Assembly: GCA_021292105.1 (NCBI GenBank)
Contig: CM037861.1
Coordinates: 52,478,920 to 52,542,919 of the forward strand
DNA length: 64,000 nt
Origin: Anadara kagoshimensis
Lineage: Eukaryota > Mollusca > Bivalvia > Arcoida > Arcidae
Reading direction: 5' to 3'
In this document: piece after piece, positions 33,346-45,017 of the stretch
Layout: each line of letters opens with the position of its first letter
Position numbering within the stretch: position 1 is the first letter of the stretch
Translations under genes and position numbers: made by a program
Notes under the pieces: model-generated
What the model saw: only the letters and a program-made list of their open reading frames with translations
Told to the model about the DNA's origin: nothing
The model's database searches: none

Positions 33346-33659
33346 AATCTCAAACGAAGGAGTTACAAGTGAAATGATTTTTTTATATAAAATAAAAAGA
33401 ATATTCTACTTGATGCACTGGATGTTCGGATAATTAAACTCCCTCCATAAATAATGTGGTTGTTTATAACTAATCTGTTGCAGAAAACAACATGTACATG
33501 GCAATAGTCAATAGACCCAAGAAACATGAAAACAAGACACTATAAAGGCATACTAAGATCACTGATTTTAAAACTCATAAATCTTGAAGGACACTGGATC
33601 TAATTACAGAATGATATCCAGTAGTTTTTTTTTCAAACCACAGTTTGAAAAATAATACT

Positions 33660-33886
33660 TCATCTATCTGTGTTTAGATATCGCAGTCATTAGGCTGAGG
33701 TAACACATTTATCAGGTTCTCTATGTCTGTTTAGATATCTCAGTCATTAGGCTGAGGTAACACTTTTAGCAGGTTCTCTATCTGTGTTGAGATATCTCAG
33801 TCATTAGGCTGAGGTAACACATTTAGTAGGTTCTCTATCTTTGTTGAGATATCTCAGTCATTAGGCTGAAGTAAGACATTTAGCAG

Positions 33887-33959
<73 letters not shown>

Positions 33960-34301
33960 AGATATCTCAGTCATTAGGCTGAGGTAACGCATTTAGCAGG
34001 TTCTCTATCTCTGTTGAGATATTTCAGTCATTAGGCTGAGGTAACGCATTTAGCAGGTTCTCTATCTCTGTTGAGATATCTCAGTCATTAGGCTGAGGTA
34101 ACGCATTTAGCAGGTTCTCTATCTCTGTTGAGATATCTCAGTCATTAGACTGAGGTAACACATTTAGCAGGTGCTCTCTCTCTTTCTCTCTCTCTCTCTC
34201 TCTGTTTAAATATCTCAGTCATTAGGCTGAGGTAACACATTTAGCAGGTTCTCTATTTCTGTTGAGATATCTCAGTCATTAGGCTGAGGTAAGACATTTA
34301 G

Positions 34302-34359
<58 letters not shown>

Positions 34360-34530
34360 AGATATCTCAGTCATTAGGCTGAGGTAACACATTTAGCAGG
34401 TTCTCTATTTCTGTTGAGATATCTCAGTCATTAGGCTGAGGTAACACATTTAGCAGGTTCTCTATTTCTGTTGAGATATCTCAGTCATTAGGCTGAGGTA
34501 ACACATTTAGCAGGTTTTCTATATAACTTC
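33660..34530. repeat. Composite array: 57-bp units interrupted by (CT)n runs
   Basis: Thirteen copies of a 57-bp unit containing gatatctcagtcattaggct start at 33677, 33734, 33791, 33848, 33961, 34018, 34075, 34132, 34208, 34265, 34361, 34418 and 34475. Three (CT)n tracts split them into blocks of 4, 4, 2 and 3. Each unit holds an imperfect palindrome (ctcagtcattaggctgag). Confidence 0.9.
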
Positions 34531-34740
34531 CATTTACGACGTTTTGTGTTAATACTTTTTATTATACCCTGTAAACACTTTTACATTATTTTGTCACTTA
34601 AACCACCACTTGTAAGATTTTATCAAGTTTTTCCTTTCTTTTATTTTAATTTTATGTAATTACATGTTGCATTGTAGCGGTTGTTTTTCACGAGTTTATT
34701 ACTATTACTAGAAAAACTGTGAGCCACAAGCTCACAAAAA

Positions 34741-34968
34741 ATACCCCCGCACCCAAAAATCCATCGGATCAATTTTTTAAATAGGAGGTGCACATCTACA
34801 TTATATCACAAAGATTGTGTGAAAGTTTCATGAAAATCCATTGAAGGGTTTAGGAGGAGTTGCGGATAAGAGATAGGTAACCTAAGGTGTAACGGAAAGA
34901 CGGAAGGACGGACACACGGACGGTCACCCCTATCACTATATACCCCCCACTTTTTAAGCGGGGGGTAT
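34741..34968. mobile_element. MITE with ATACCCCCGC / GCGGGGGGTAT ends
   Basis: About 228 bp with inverted ends. The interior contains gtttcatgaaaatccattga and a run of acggacg repeats, features I recall from a widespread molluscan dispersed repeat. Confidence 0.7.
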
Positions 34969-35644
34969 AATTACCCAACAATATATATCACGACTAGATC
35001 TCAAATCACATAGAACTGCTTTATTGAAAATGTCGTATTGACTGATTCTTATAAAGCCAGCTCTGATAAAACTGGAATGTCGAATTTTGACTGGTCAGTA
35101 CACTTTGGACCATATTGTAGCAAATATACCAAATTAAGTACCGCCGATACATAGAAAAGACAATATGGACCCATCTGGTTCCTATTGCGATAGATCCGTC
35201 ACTGATCCTCATTTTTTCACAGTAGGAAATATCCCCAGTATTATTAAATAATGTTACAAACTTAATATTAGAAACAAGCAAGATAAAGGATCAACATGAA
35301 AATTTTACTTCCGGGCCTTTGGAAATTCAATGCCATTGGTGGATTTTAGTTTTGTCATTAAATTATTTTTTCACCATATAAGGAAGATCTATGTAAAACA
35401 TACAAAAATAGACAAACCGCTGATATATTTTGATGATTTTTGTTGTGAATTAATAATATAATAATTTAAAAAGTCAGTGTTAATAATACTTTAACATTCT
35501 ACTGTTTTATGTTTTACCAAAACGTTTTGACATATCCGTTTCCGGTATGCAACAATATACAGTAAAAGTTACATCGCTTATTAAAATAATCTTGCAGACT
35601 GCTCCATTCGACGAATTCTCTGTGTATACATTTCTGTAATTTTG

Positions 35645-36275
35645 CCTAAAGTTGGTGACGTCTCGATATAAGACGGTAAATTAATTTTTTGACTGAAGTC
35701 CCTACTTCCCTTTTTTCTTCTTTAGCACTATTTACTTGATGATATTAATTCTCTTATAACAATAAACACTATACTCATTCGATCATAGATTTAAGTCGAT
35801 CAAATTTTATTAACCCACTTATACCTGGTGAAGTCTCGATATGAAGTCTCGGGACTACTACCTCCCTCTTTCCTTCCCTCACCATATTACCCAATCTTCT
35901 ATAATTTTTACTTATTTCCTTATAAACACCACATTCTCTGATTACAGATTTCAGCCGATCCCACTTATAACTGGTGACATCTCGATACAAGACGATAAAA
36001 TTTGGACTGGGACTCTCCTTCCCTCGCCATATTTGCTAATCTTCTATAATTCTTACTTATTTCCCTATAAACACTATAATCACTCGATTACAGATTTCAG
36101 CCGATCCTACTTATAGCTGGTGACAACTCGATATAAGACGATATAATTTCGACTGGGGCTTTCCTTCCCTCACCATATTTGCTAATCTTTTATAATTCTT
36201 ACTTATTTTCTTTTAAACACTACATTCACTCGATTACAGCTTTAAGTCGATTTGATTTTATTAGCCCACTTAACG
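35645..36275. repeat. Degenerate tandem repeat, unit about 146 bp
   Basis: The block ctggtgacatctcgatacaa recurs near 35653, 35825, 35971 and 36117, accompanied by ttccttccctcaccatattt and ctcgattacagatttcagcc. There are four units, the first longer at about 172 bp. Non-coding. Confidence 0.8.
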
Positions 36276-36279
36276 TGCA

Positions 36280-36857
36280 TTTCCTCTATCAAGAAATTTT
36301 ACGTAATTTGGAATAAAACTGAAGCTGTTCTGACGCATGCTAATTTGATTTTGTTATGATTAATGGCAAAAGAGAGTGACACGTGACTTCTTTGAATGCG
36401 TTATATCACATCAAACAATTGACTCCATGTTTTCAATAATCATCAATTTCGTCTTATGAATACAGCTACTTAAAGACGAACATGCCAGTGTTTTAATGTG
36501 CTGTGTTAGAATGAATTATTTAATAATTCTGAGTTAGATTCATGACAAATCTTTAACGCATCACTATAGGAAAACAATAGCATACATCATTGTTCTGAAC
36601 CAGAGAATCAAAAACGCATTTACAACCAATTCGAGTGAAATTATTCATTTGAAAGTCTAAATGACAAAGATGTATTTGGAAGTGGCCAGAGTAATCATGA
36701 ACACAACAAAACAAAAAAAAAAAAAAAAAAAAAACCAAAGAAATAATAATAAAAAACCAAGCTACACTATAAAGTCATATTGGGACAACTTGTTATAAGA
36801 CTCAAGACGTATACCAATTATAATGGTTAAATAACGTCCAATGACCTTATTCTAGTG
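36280..36857. other. Nothing recognised
   Basis: AT-rich sequence with an A-run at 36713-36734. A short minus-strand frame here owes its length to that homopolymer. Confidence 0.5.
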
Positions 36858-37034
36858 TACAGTCAAACTTCCCTTAAAGACCACCTCTATATAAGGATCT
36901 CCTGCTCTTAGATAAAGACCAGTAAAATGTGATTCATATTCATGTTATTTTAACCTCTATATAATGACCACCTGTCAATGAAGGCCACATTCACTGGTTC
37001 CCTTGGGTATCCTTTATAGACAGGTTCGACTGTA
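36858..37034. mobile_element. Tc1-like MITE (TACAGT family), best copy
   Basis: Ends TACAGTCAAACTTCCC and ggttcgactgta are inverted, with TA edges and a length of 177 bp. Internal pairs such as gaccacctctatataagg and cctctatataatgaccacct show it is itself partly palindromic. Confidence 0.75.
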
Positions 37035-37923
37035 GTTTATTGCCTGTATATTCAATTCTTAACATCCCACGTTGACAACCAGTTGTTGTCCACATTATGT
37101 GTGATCACGCACACTTACACATTTCAAAAATAAGCTTATTATTTGTTTCATCAAAAAATTGAACAAACAAAAAATAAACATGAAATAAAAGCATTTTTAT
37201 AATGTGTTGAAGAATGTAGTTTTATCTGAAAAAACATGTATTTGGTAAAAGTCAATGCAGCCAAGATCCGATAATGGATGTTCTTGTATATTCGAGATTG
37301 CGTGTTAGGCTGGGTGAAAACTTAAGTCCAAGAGATTCAATATTATATACTATATGTATCTACATTAACTAACTACACGCATGCCACCCAACAAACTGCA
37401 TTTAAAAGTAAAGCGCGAGTATTATTGATTTTTAGTTAATATCACCATTATTTATTTTCTTTCAGAAAGCATTATATTTCCACGAAGAACACTTCCAAGA
37501 GTCTAATGAAATTTAAGACTAAGGGTTGTGTGTTTATTTGTTATCCCCTGGGACTGAGTGTTTTGAATAAAACAAGTTCTTTATTATTATTCTGTTGGCC
37601 TATCATGTGAAATAGTAGGGACGAAATCCCTAGTTAATAATTACGTATAATATCTGTTAATTTTTGTTGATTTACATGTTGAGAACTAAGCTACACAATA
37701 TTATACATCTGTACAACTTATCTATAAGTATTTCATATAGTCAAAAATATCACGTGTTTATAGAAAACAAGGGAGCTATAGTTATATTTTTATTGTCATT
37801 TTAAGCCTCCATGTGATAAAAACGGAATAACCTATGGTTAATGATGTTGCACTGGGAAAATGCATGGTCGAATAGGGAATTGAAAACTGGGTCCATTTTT
37901 ACTTTAGGCGCTAGCTATAGTTA

Positions 37924-38220
37924 GTGCTAAACCAAACACGCTTCCATGTTAGAAACATGTTTTTTATAATTTCCTTATTTTTCAATTTTCAAAACTTTCA
38001 AAAACCGAATCAAAGCTATCGGTTTCATCCTAAAGTTATCTTGGCCGCTTCTTTATGTCATAGGGAAAAGAAACTTTATCGTTTGATCCGATGTCCCTTA
38101 TACCTAAGACGAGTTAATAAGTTTTGTAGGCTGTCCGTGTTTTTGTTGCTTTTGCTGTTCATGTTTTGGGTTGTGATGACCCTCAGATTCCAACTACAGA
38201 GAAAGAAAATGGAAGCCTAA
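37924..38220 (+). other. Unassigned open frame with a membrane-like segment
   Basis: Open for 98 codons, with the first ATG at 37957. It encodes a basic stretch (YLRRVNKFCRLSV), then a hydrophobic run (FLLLLLFMFWVVMTL) and a charged end QRKKMEA. The layout resembles a signal anchor, and base composition is slightly less AT-rich than around it. There is no homologue I recognise, no clear splice donor and no neighbouring exon, so a chance frame is quite possible. Confidence 0.15.
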
Positions 38221-38471
38221 CAAAGTTCTTATATAATTAGGTTCAAAGTTATCGCAATTCATATTTGCATGCCTGCTTTATCCGTATGTAATACATTTTA
38301 TTTCAAAATGATCAATCTTATGATTGCAGTAGCAGCATTGTATTCTCTACATGATGACAATGGTTGATTGTTTCAGTAAGATAATGACAATCATATACAA
38401 ACGTCTTCAGCTAAAGGGGAAACTGTAGACAAACATGTATTGACTTCAAAAGCAACTGGAAACTCAGCCAA

Positions 38472-38632
38472 TCAAAAACATAACAGGTCATGTTCACATC
38501 ACAATCCATCAACAATGTTAAAACTTTGAAAACTAACACATTTAGTTAAATGCGTTAACTACCACTTGGTAAGTGAGGCTGGGTGCTACGGAAGGGCAAC
38601 TACCTCCAGTCTATCTGTTGACCAGCCAAGTG
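38472..38632 (-). repeat. Rep-A copy
   Basis: Contains gtcatgttcacatcacaatc and ggtgctacggaagggcaact, a diverged Rep-A core. Confidence 0.6.
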
Positions 38633-39214
38633 GTACTGCAAAGGATTGTATATAGAAGACAACAGACAAACCAATATTAAATCAAATTGCTAAGTAGGTT
38701 AATTTCATTTTTCGTTATGTAAATTGATAGGTAGACAACATGTACTAAAGTCGAAATACTTGTTTAGCATCACGATGAATTACAACCTTCAATCTAGAAC
38801 GTATATAAAATGATCTTTTCTCATGATTAAAACCAATACATCGACCAGCAACATGTAGAGAGTTTCCTTACAAGACCATTTTCTTTAGATAGAGCCGTCT
38901 GTGAGTGTAATTAATAGACTGACGGCTATACCGGCTTGTCTGTAAGGAGTAAATGTCGACTTAAACAATATAATAAATCATTATATTAATAATATAAAAA
39001 TCCGCGATTCACTGATCACATCTATAATATCCGCTAACACAAACAAAAATCTTCCATATTTTATACAAGTTTGACGTTTCTCATTTACTTCTGAAGTATA
39101 TGTGTAAACTCAGAGATATTATTTAAACAAGTGGAATTGGAATTTGGTTCTTTTAGTTTTTCCTTCACTCTAGTGTTCCAAAGTCTTAACTTCCAGTAGC
39201 AAGATGATAGTAAT

Positions 39215-39590
39215 AAAAAAACAAATATACTAATCCATGTCCGAATCACAATCTAGAAGCAAAGTAAAAACTTTGGAACTGAGAAGTCAGGTTAGACACG
39301 TGAACTTTCACCAGGGAAGTGAGGCCAGGTGCTCCGGAAGGGTAAGTACCCCCTGTTTAGCTAGCTTAACCTGGCACGTATGTAATCAAAATTGTGTGAA
39401 AGGAACATGGAACTATGAGACATCAAATATATCCAGGGCAATCCTGGACACAGAGACATAGTGCTTACCCTTCCGGAGCACCCGGCCCTATTTGCCTGGT
39501 GGAAGGTCAAGTGTTTAACTAAATTTTCCAGTTTTCAAAGATTTTTGTACTATGATTTGTACATGGGCTGGTGTGATTGTTTTTTATTCT
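39215..39590. repeat. Rep-A inverted pair (fold-back)
   Basis: A reverse copy (39215-39460, core gtgctccggaagggtaagta) abuts a forward copy (39461-39590, core gtgcttacccttccggagca) with no spacer. The two cores can pair with each other across about 100 bp. Confidence 0.8.
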
Positions 39591-39781
39591 TTCTCTCAGA
39601 AAAACCCTCATCCAATCAAACCAGAATTTGATAAATAGTGTTGTCATCACTCGACACGTATCTGTCCTTCTATATCATACTAAATGTAACTATTGTCCGA
39701 GTTTAGTTTGCTTTCTTTTGTATACTTATGATGCCTCTATAGTGTTTGACTGACTTATTGCTTAAAACATTGATTTCTATA

Positions 39782-39910
39782 AAACCTGGACCGGGTTGCA
39801 CAAAGCTTAATTAAAGGTAATCATCAATTAAACAAACCATTTAGCGATGTGCTAATTATGGTTTAATTAAAATTAACTTTAATTAAGCTTTGTGCAAGCC
39901 GGTCCAGTTT
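39782..39910. mobile_element. Fold-back MITE with GGACCGG ends
   Basis: Left acctggaccgggttgcacaa and right ttgtgcaagccggtccagtt are inverted. The arms extend through agcttaattaaag for about 35 bp. 129 bp overall. Confidence 0.8.
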
Positions 39911-40341
39911 CAGAAGTTAACTTTCTATGCTAATATTTTATCCATTGCACATCCAGATCTATTTTACCATCACTCTCGCTCCTTTCATAAAATAATTCTA
40001 TTTGTATTTGTTTCTCATTTCTGTTGTTAAAACAAAGATTTTATATGTAGATAGTGAAGCATTTTAAAAGTTAATACAAGGTCTAATTTTAAATTCGACA
40101 CAAAAAATCAAGAGTATTTTCGCTAATTATTAATTAAAGAAAAGCAGTAAGTACAAGCGATTAGATCATTCCCTTCCTGCAAGGCCCAAGCAAAGCTTAT
40201 TATAAACAGAAAACTTTGTAATACGGTAGGTGTCAATTCTGGTATAATTAACAGATAGAATTATTAAATTATGCAATCTAATTATTTAATTGATTAAATA
40301 GTTCTTAATAAGTAGCCATTAACATTAAATCAGACATAAAC

Positions 40342-40393
40342 CTAGTCCATGTCCAAACAAAAATTTTGAAAACTGACAAATTAAGAAACCGGA
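40342..40393 (-). repeat. Rep-A fragment
   Basis: Only the terminal part, ctagtccatgtccaaacaaa and ttttgaaaactgacaaatta. Confidence 0.5.
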
Positions 40394-40819
40394 TAAAACA
40401 GGAAATTGCTGTATTTTAACTCGGACATAGGATGGTCCTGTTCAGTATTTTCCACTTTATTTACCAAGCAGTAGAATTATTTTATTTATGGTAAACTCTA
40501 ACATCGCAGGTCTAATATTCACCCTAAATTGACATTAATGAAAGCTATAAAATCGGTATTGTTATAATGGCAGCTAGCTCGCTCGATAAGCTTCAATATG
40601 TCAAGTATCATTAGTGGGTTGATTCAAAAACAACATTAAAATGACCAAAACAACAGGCAAACCATTTATCTATCTTCTGTCATAATATCGATCTGTGAAA
40701 CCTATCTTCCGCCCGTTTTTACCGTCTCAATTTAAACTTTGGAACATTTTGAAAAAAAAAATTTGATCGACACTAAATTAAACCAGTAATAATATTTTTG
40801 ATTTTTTATTAGACAAAAT

Positions 40820-40915
40820 TATGGTGGGTAAACAGGAAGTTCTTACCCTGCCTGCGCACAAAACCCAACTTCCCTGGTGGAAGCTCGTGCGTTTAACTTT
40901 TTTTGGTAATGTTCA
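40820..40915 (+). repeat. Rep-A fragment
   Basis: Decayed core ttcttaccctgcctgcgcac followed by cttccctggtggaagctcgt. Confidence 0.55.
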
Positions 40916-41329
40916 TATGTTGTCTAAAGTGTTCTTTGCAAACGTTCAAACAATTCCGCACATATCGTATTGATATATTCGAAAAAATACCATTTCAAAT
41001 TGATACTGTTTCTTTATTCAAACAAACCCAGCTCAAGTAAGGAATTTACAGCTTAATTTGTCTTTATGTTTTACCATGTTGCTATTGTAACGGTTACTGC
41101 GTCATTTGATTTCCTGGAAAACCAAACTACTTGTTAATTTAATGATTTAAGACATGTAAGACTAATTAGTGTTCAGCCTGCTAAATTAAATACTACAAGT
41201 GTTCTTGTACTCAGATGCTTAATTTGAATATATATTGTAGCGCAGACCAATAATGAAATAGGTTTAAAAACGATGGTATATAGTGAGTGTGTACTAGAAT
41301 GACGTTTACGTACCAGACTGATATATGTA

Positions 41330-42450
41330 TCTGTTGTCTCAGAATGTGTTGTTTGTTTTAATTTATTAAGATGGAAAGAACTTAAACACAACATTTTGTC
41401 ATTATATTCGGTAATCATCAAACATTGTAATCAGTAATCATAGTACGTGTTTATATTGTATTAAGTCAGAATATCAAGCACCACAAAAGTTTGATGACCG
41501 TCATTACAATGTTGTTGACAAATATGATGTCTCTGTGTCCAGTATTTCCGTGAATATATTTGGAGTCCCATAGCCCCATGTTCCGTTCATTCAGGCTATT
41601 TTTTTATTATACACATGACGGATGTAGCTAGCTTAAAAGGAAATGCTTACCCTTCCGGAGCACAAGACCTCACGTGCATGGTAAAAGTTCACGTGTCCGC
41701 CAGTTTTTAAAGTTTTAACCTTTCTTTGGGATTGTGATTTGGATAGATTGTTTTTGACTGAAAGAAACCCAACTGCGTCATTTTGCATTTCTGTTCGATG
41801 TCTGTCAACATTTGCTATCTGTAGTCTCACTGTGTGTTTTTGGTTGTTATAAATGTATTTTTTTCGAACATTTGTATTATAGCGTAAGATGGAAAGAACC
41901 TACACATCATCATCGAAAATCTCGATCAGTAACCACAGCATGTGTTTATATTATATTAAGTACAATGGAAAAGCTTCAGCACTTTGCCACTGAATTCGAT
42001 GCCCGTCAGAAATTGTAGTCAAAATAAATAAATATGTAGTCAAAGTGTGCTTTTTATTGTATTTAGTAAGATTGCAAGAGCTTAACCACGTCATTTTACC
42101 GAAATATTCTGTTCTCGTCAACAATCGCGATCTGCAGTCTCAATATGTGTCATCGTTTGTTATATATGTATTGTTTCGCGTGTATGTGTTTTAACGTAAT
42201 ATGGAAAGAGCTTACACAACATTTTACCATTATCATGATTGTTTTCAGTGATCATCAAAAATCTCAACCAGTAATCAGAGCATGTGCTTATTTTGTAATA
42301 AGTGAGATTGAATGAGGCCAATCGCATCATTTAGGTTTTACTTTCGGTCCCCGTTAACAATCGCGATCTGTAGTCTCACTATGTGTTTTTGTTTGTTTTA
42401 TGCCGATTTTTCGCGAGTTTGTGTCATAGCGTATTTATGATTGCTATACA
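41330..42450. repeat. Degenerate large tandem repeat
   Basis: Blocks resembling ctgtagtctcactatgtgtt (about 41330, 41818, 42131, 42368), aagatggaaagaacttaaac (about 41370, 41888, 42200) and cagtaaccacagcatgtgtt (about 41430, 41920, 42270) recur in the same order. The first spacing is enlarged by an inserted Rep-A copy. Confidence 0.65.
41484..41760 (+). repeat. Rep-A copy inside the tandem repeat
   Basis: Contains ttgatgaccgtcattacaat, gcttacccttccggagcaca and tgggattgtgatttggatag. It interrupts the tandem blocks, so it is younger than that array. Confidence 0.75.
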
Positions 42451-42530
42451 AATTGCTCTTCAATTGATCTGCTACTTTCTGCGTGTCACAATTTGTACCT
42501 TTTTTAGTTTTCATAATTGTTCTTAGCTTC

Positions 42531-42749
42531 AGGAAATGGCAATGGACTGGTCACGTACTAAGAATGGACAACACCAAAATATATACAAAAGCACTGACGT
42601 GGCATGCAGGAGGAAAGAGGAAAGTTGGCTGACCAAAGAAAACATGGAGGAGGACTACCTATCAAGAACGATAACAATTGGGCTGGAGCAGTTGGGCGCC
42701 AGGAAAGATGGCATGCAATGATAGACCAAGATGTAGACATTATTTCTGA
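42531..42749 (+). pseudogene. Decayed C-terminal end of a non-LTR retrotransposon ORF
   Basis: The frame starting AGG at 42531 reads RKWQWTGHVLRMDNTKIY, then ALTWHAGGKRKVG, stop, PKKTWRRTTYQER, stop, QLGWSSWAPGKMACNDRPR. The W.GHVLRM...GKRK.GRPK.TWRR pattern is the familiar tail of endonuclease/reverse-transcriptase proteins of LINE-type elements. Two in-frame stops and the missing upstream domains show it is dead. Confidence 0.75.
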
Positions 42750-42856
42750 ACCTAATGTGACAGCGAGTACGAAGAGGATAGATGAGGTGAGGAATTCAGA
42801 TTTGGGTTCATCTCCTTTTTTGCCAAATTTGAATTATTCAAAATACTTTTTGAATT

Positions 42857-42912
42857 TTATTATTATTATTATCATTATTATTGTTGTTGTTGTTGTTGTT
42901 GTTTGTATTATT
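42857..42912. repeat. (ATT)n-(GTT)n microsatellite
   Basis: A run of att triplets switches to gtt triplets directly downstream of the LINE remnant, possibly a degenerate 3' tail of that element. Confidence 0.8.
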
Positions 42913-43266
42913 TATTTTATTGGTCCCTCTTCCCTGTAGTCTTTGTAGCGGTATATACGTTAAGCAATACAAAGAAAGAAGATTGCTAATATTGGATGGT
43001 AAATCCCTATGTGACGACGGTACACTTTGAAATTAAACAGTATTCGAAAGCAGGTTATTGACACCACACCGTTAGTATAATTTGAATTTACCGATAAAAG
43101 CGTCTGTTTAAATAAATTAAGAGAGTGCGTGATACAGTTTAGTTGAGTTGGACGTATGTGTGATGTCGTGGTAATTTTGTTTGGGAGTTTATATGAACGT
43201 TTTAACAATCAATAAACAGCCATTTAAAACAGGATTACAACTAGAAGGTCTAAATAACTATATTAC

Positions 43267-43268
<2 letters not shown>

Positions 43269-43319
<51 letters not shown>
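43269..43319. repeat. (CT)n microsatellite
   Basis: About 25 uninterrupted CT units. Confidence 0.95.
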
Positions 43320-43322
<3 letters not shown>

Positions 43323-43580
43323 ACGTCTATAAAGCTTGTGTTTTCATGTTAATAACTAATCTAACTATCTTTGCAACTAATCAAAGGCGCATGGTGAGAT
43401 ATTTAAAATACGCTAACAAAAAAGCAAAATCTGGTTTTGTTAGCATTTATAATATACCACTGGATAACGCATTAAGAAGAAAAGCCATTGCCTCCAATGA
43501 ATATGATATCTATTCATTTATATTTATATTACATTACTCTTTTGTTCTTGATTTCTTAAACACTCAGTTATTCAGTTTAA

Positions 43581-43740
43581 CTAGCTAAACAGATAGTGTT
43601 TACCCTTTTGGATCATCCGAAATCACTTCTCTGATAATGAAAGTTCACGTGTTTAACTAAATTTGCCAATTTTCAAAAATATTTTTTTTTTTGCTTTTGG
43701 GATTGTAATTTAAATATGAAAAGGTGTGTTTTCGTTTGAT
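43581..43740 (+). repeat. Rep-A copy
   Basis: Core agtgtttacccttttggatc, then cttctctgataatgaaagtt and gggattgtaatttaaatatg. Confidence 0.65.
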
Positions 43741-43802
43741 TTTAATCCATTTGAAAACAGCAATTCTCTTAAAGACAGAAGAAAAACTATATTTATTTAA
43801 CA

Positions 43803-43806
43803 CTGC

Positions 43807-43838
<32 letters not shown>
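43803..43838. repeat. (TTTA)n microsatellite
   Basis: About nine ttta/ttat units. Confidence 0.9.
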
Positions 43839-43839
43839 G

Positions 43840-45015
43840 TGTTATCTGTAAGTTATATATATGTCTATGTAACATCCTAATAAGATACAAGATAAAATCA
43901 TTTTCGTGTACAAACAATTTCAATAACGCACATAACACAGCGAAATGTTACCACTATTGATTCGTATGGTCTCGGCCAAGTAGAACAGAATACACATCCC
44001 ATTTCTACTTAATTCAAGATTAATCTTATTTTATGAGCGGTATATCAAGGACTGTTATATGAAGCGCATGAACGACTTACTCTTGTAAATTTATCGTAAA
44101 ACAAATTCATCAGTTTAATACCTTCATATTAAAAGCGAATATATATCATTTCCCCTTAATTTGCGTAGAGTTAGGGACTTGGAGAAGTTTAAGTGTTTAA
44201 ATCAACGCGAAGTATATCCATCTTTATCCAATATTTCATCTTTACCAGTCGATGTTGTATATCGTAATCACGCACTGATAATGTCTGATACCGGTACAAG
44301 GACAGCGTGAGTCGTAGGTTGTTAAAAGGGTTCAGGGTTAAAGGATCGAATTTTTTCATTTGTACAAAATAATATTTGTTAGCTTCATTGCTTATTTAAA
44401 AACTATTATGATAGAGGATTGGTTTTTCTCCAAGCAAGTCATCCACTGACCAATCTCTTTATCATTGAAGAAGTTCCCTGAATATTTCATTTGAAATGAA
44501 AAAGTCTATTGTCAGAGTCACTGTGATTTGTGACAGTAAATTATGCACATTTTTTCATAAAAAATCAAATAAACGTGAATAAAAATTTTGGTTGTATTGT
44601 TTTCTTATTCGAATCTTGATAGTAGATGTTACCGAGCTGTCAAGAGGTACAACGAAACACACTGTGAATAAAGCCTTAAAAAAAGATTGCAACAATTCTA
44701 AGTTGTGTCCGTCCTTTTTACCAAATTCAAATAACTATTTTGGCGTAAACTATACATGTGCGTGAAGCCTTAAAATCCTTAGAAAGAACAACAGAAAAGA
44801 TTAAGAAAAAAATTGAAAAAGCAAAAAAAAAAAAAAAAACACACAAAAATACACATTTACGTTTAAATAGAACAATAGGGTATATATCAATGAACAACCT
44901 GTTAATCATTAACGTGGGCTTCATAAATTAAATATTTTTTGCGAAAAAAGATGATGCTGATCAAATAAGAATAATTTCATGTGATTTAATAATGATCCGC
45001 GAAATAGTTTGAATT
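43840..45015. other. Nothing recognised
   Basis: AT-rich, with an A-run at 44826-44840 and a single short region of moderate GC at 44200-44340. No frame with coding character. Confidence 0.45.
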
Positions 45016-45017
45016 AT

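Noticed and set aside
33110..33433. 107-codon frame as a coding gene
   Set aside because: It is a translation of the 45-46 bp minisatellite and its AT-rich border.
43181..43588. 135-codon plus-strand frame
   Set aside because: Most of its start is a translated (CT)n microsatellite (Leu-Ser repeat); the rest has no recognisable domain or splice context.
44727..44924. Minus-strand frame with a Phe-rich run
   Set aside because: Produced by the A homopolymer at 44826-44840.
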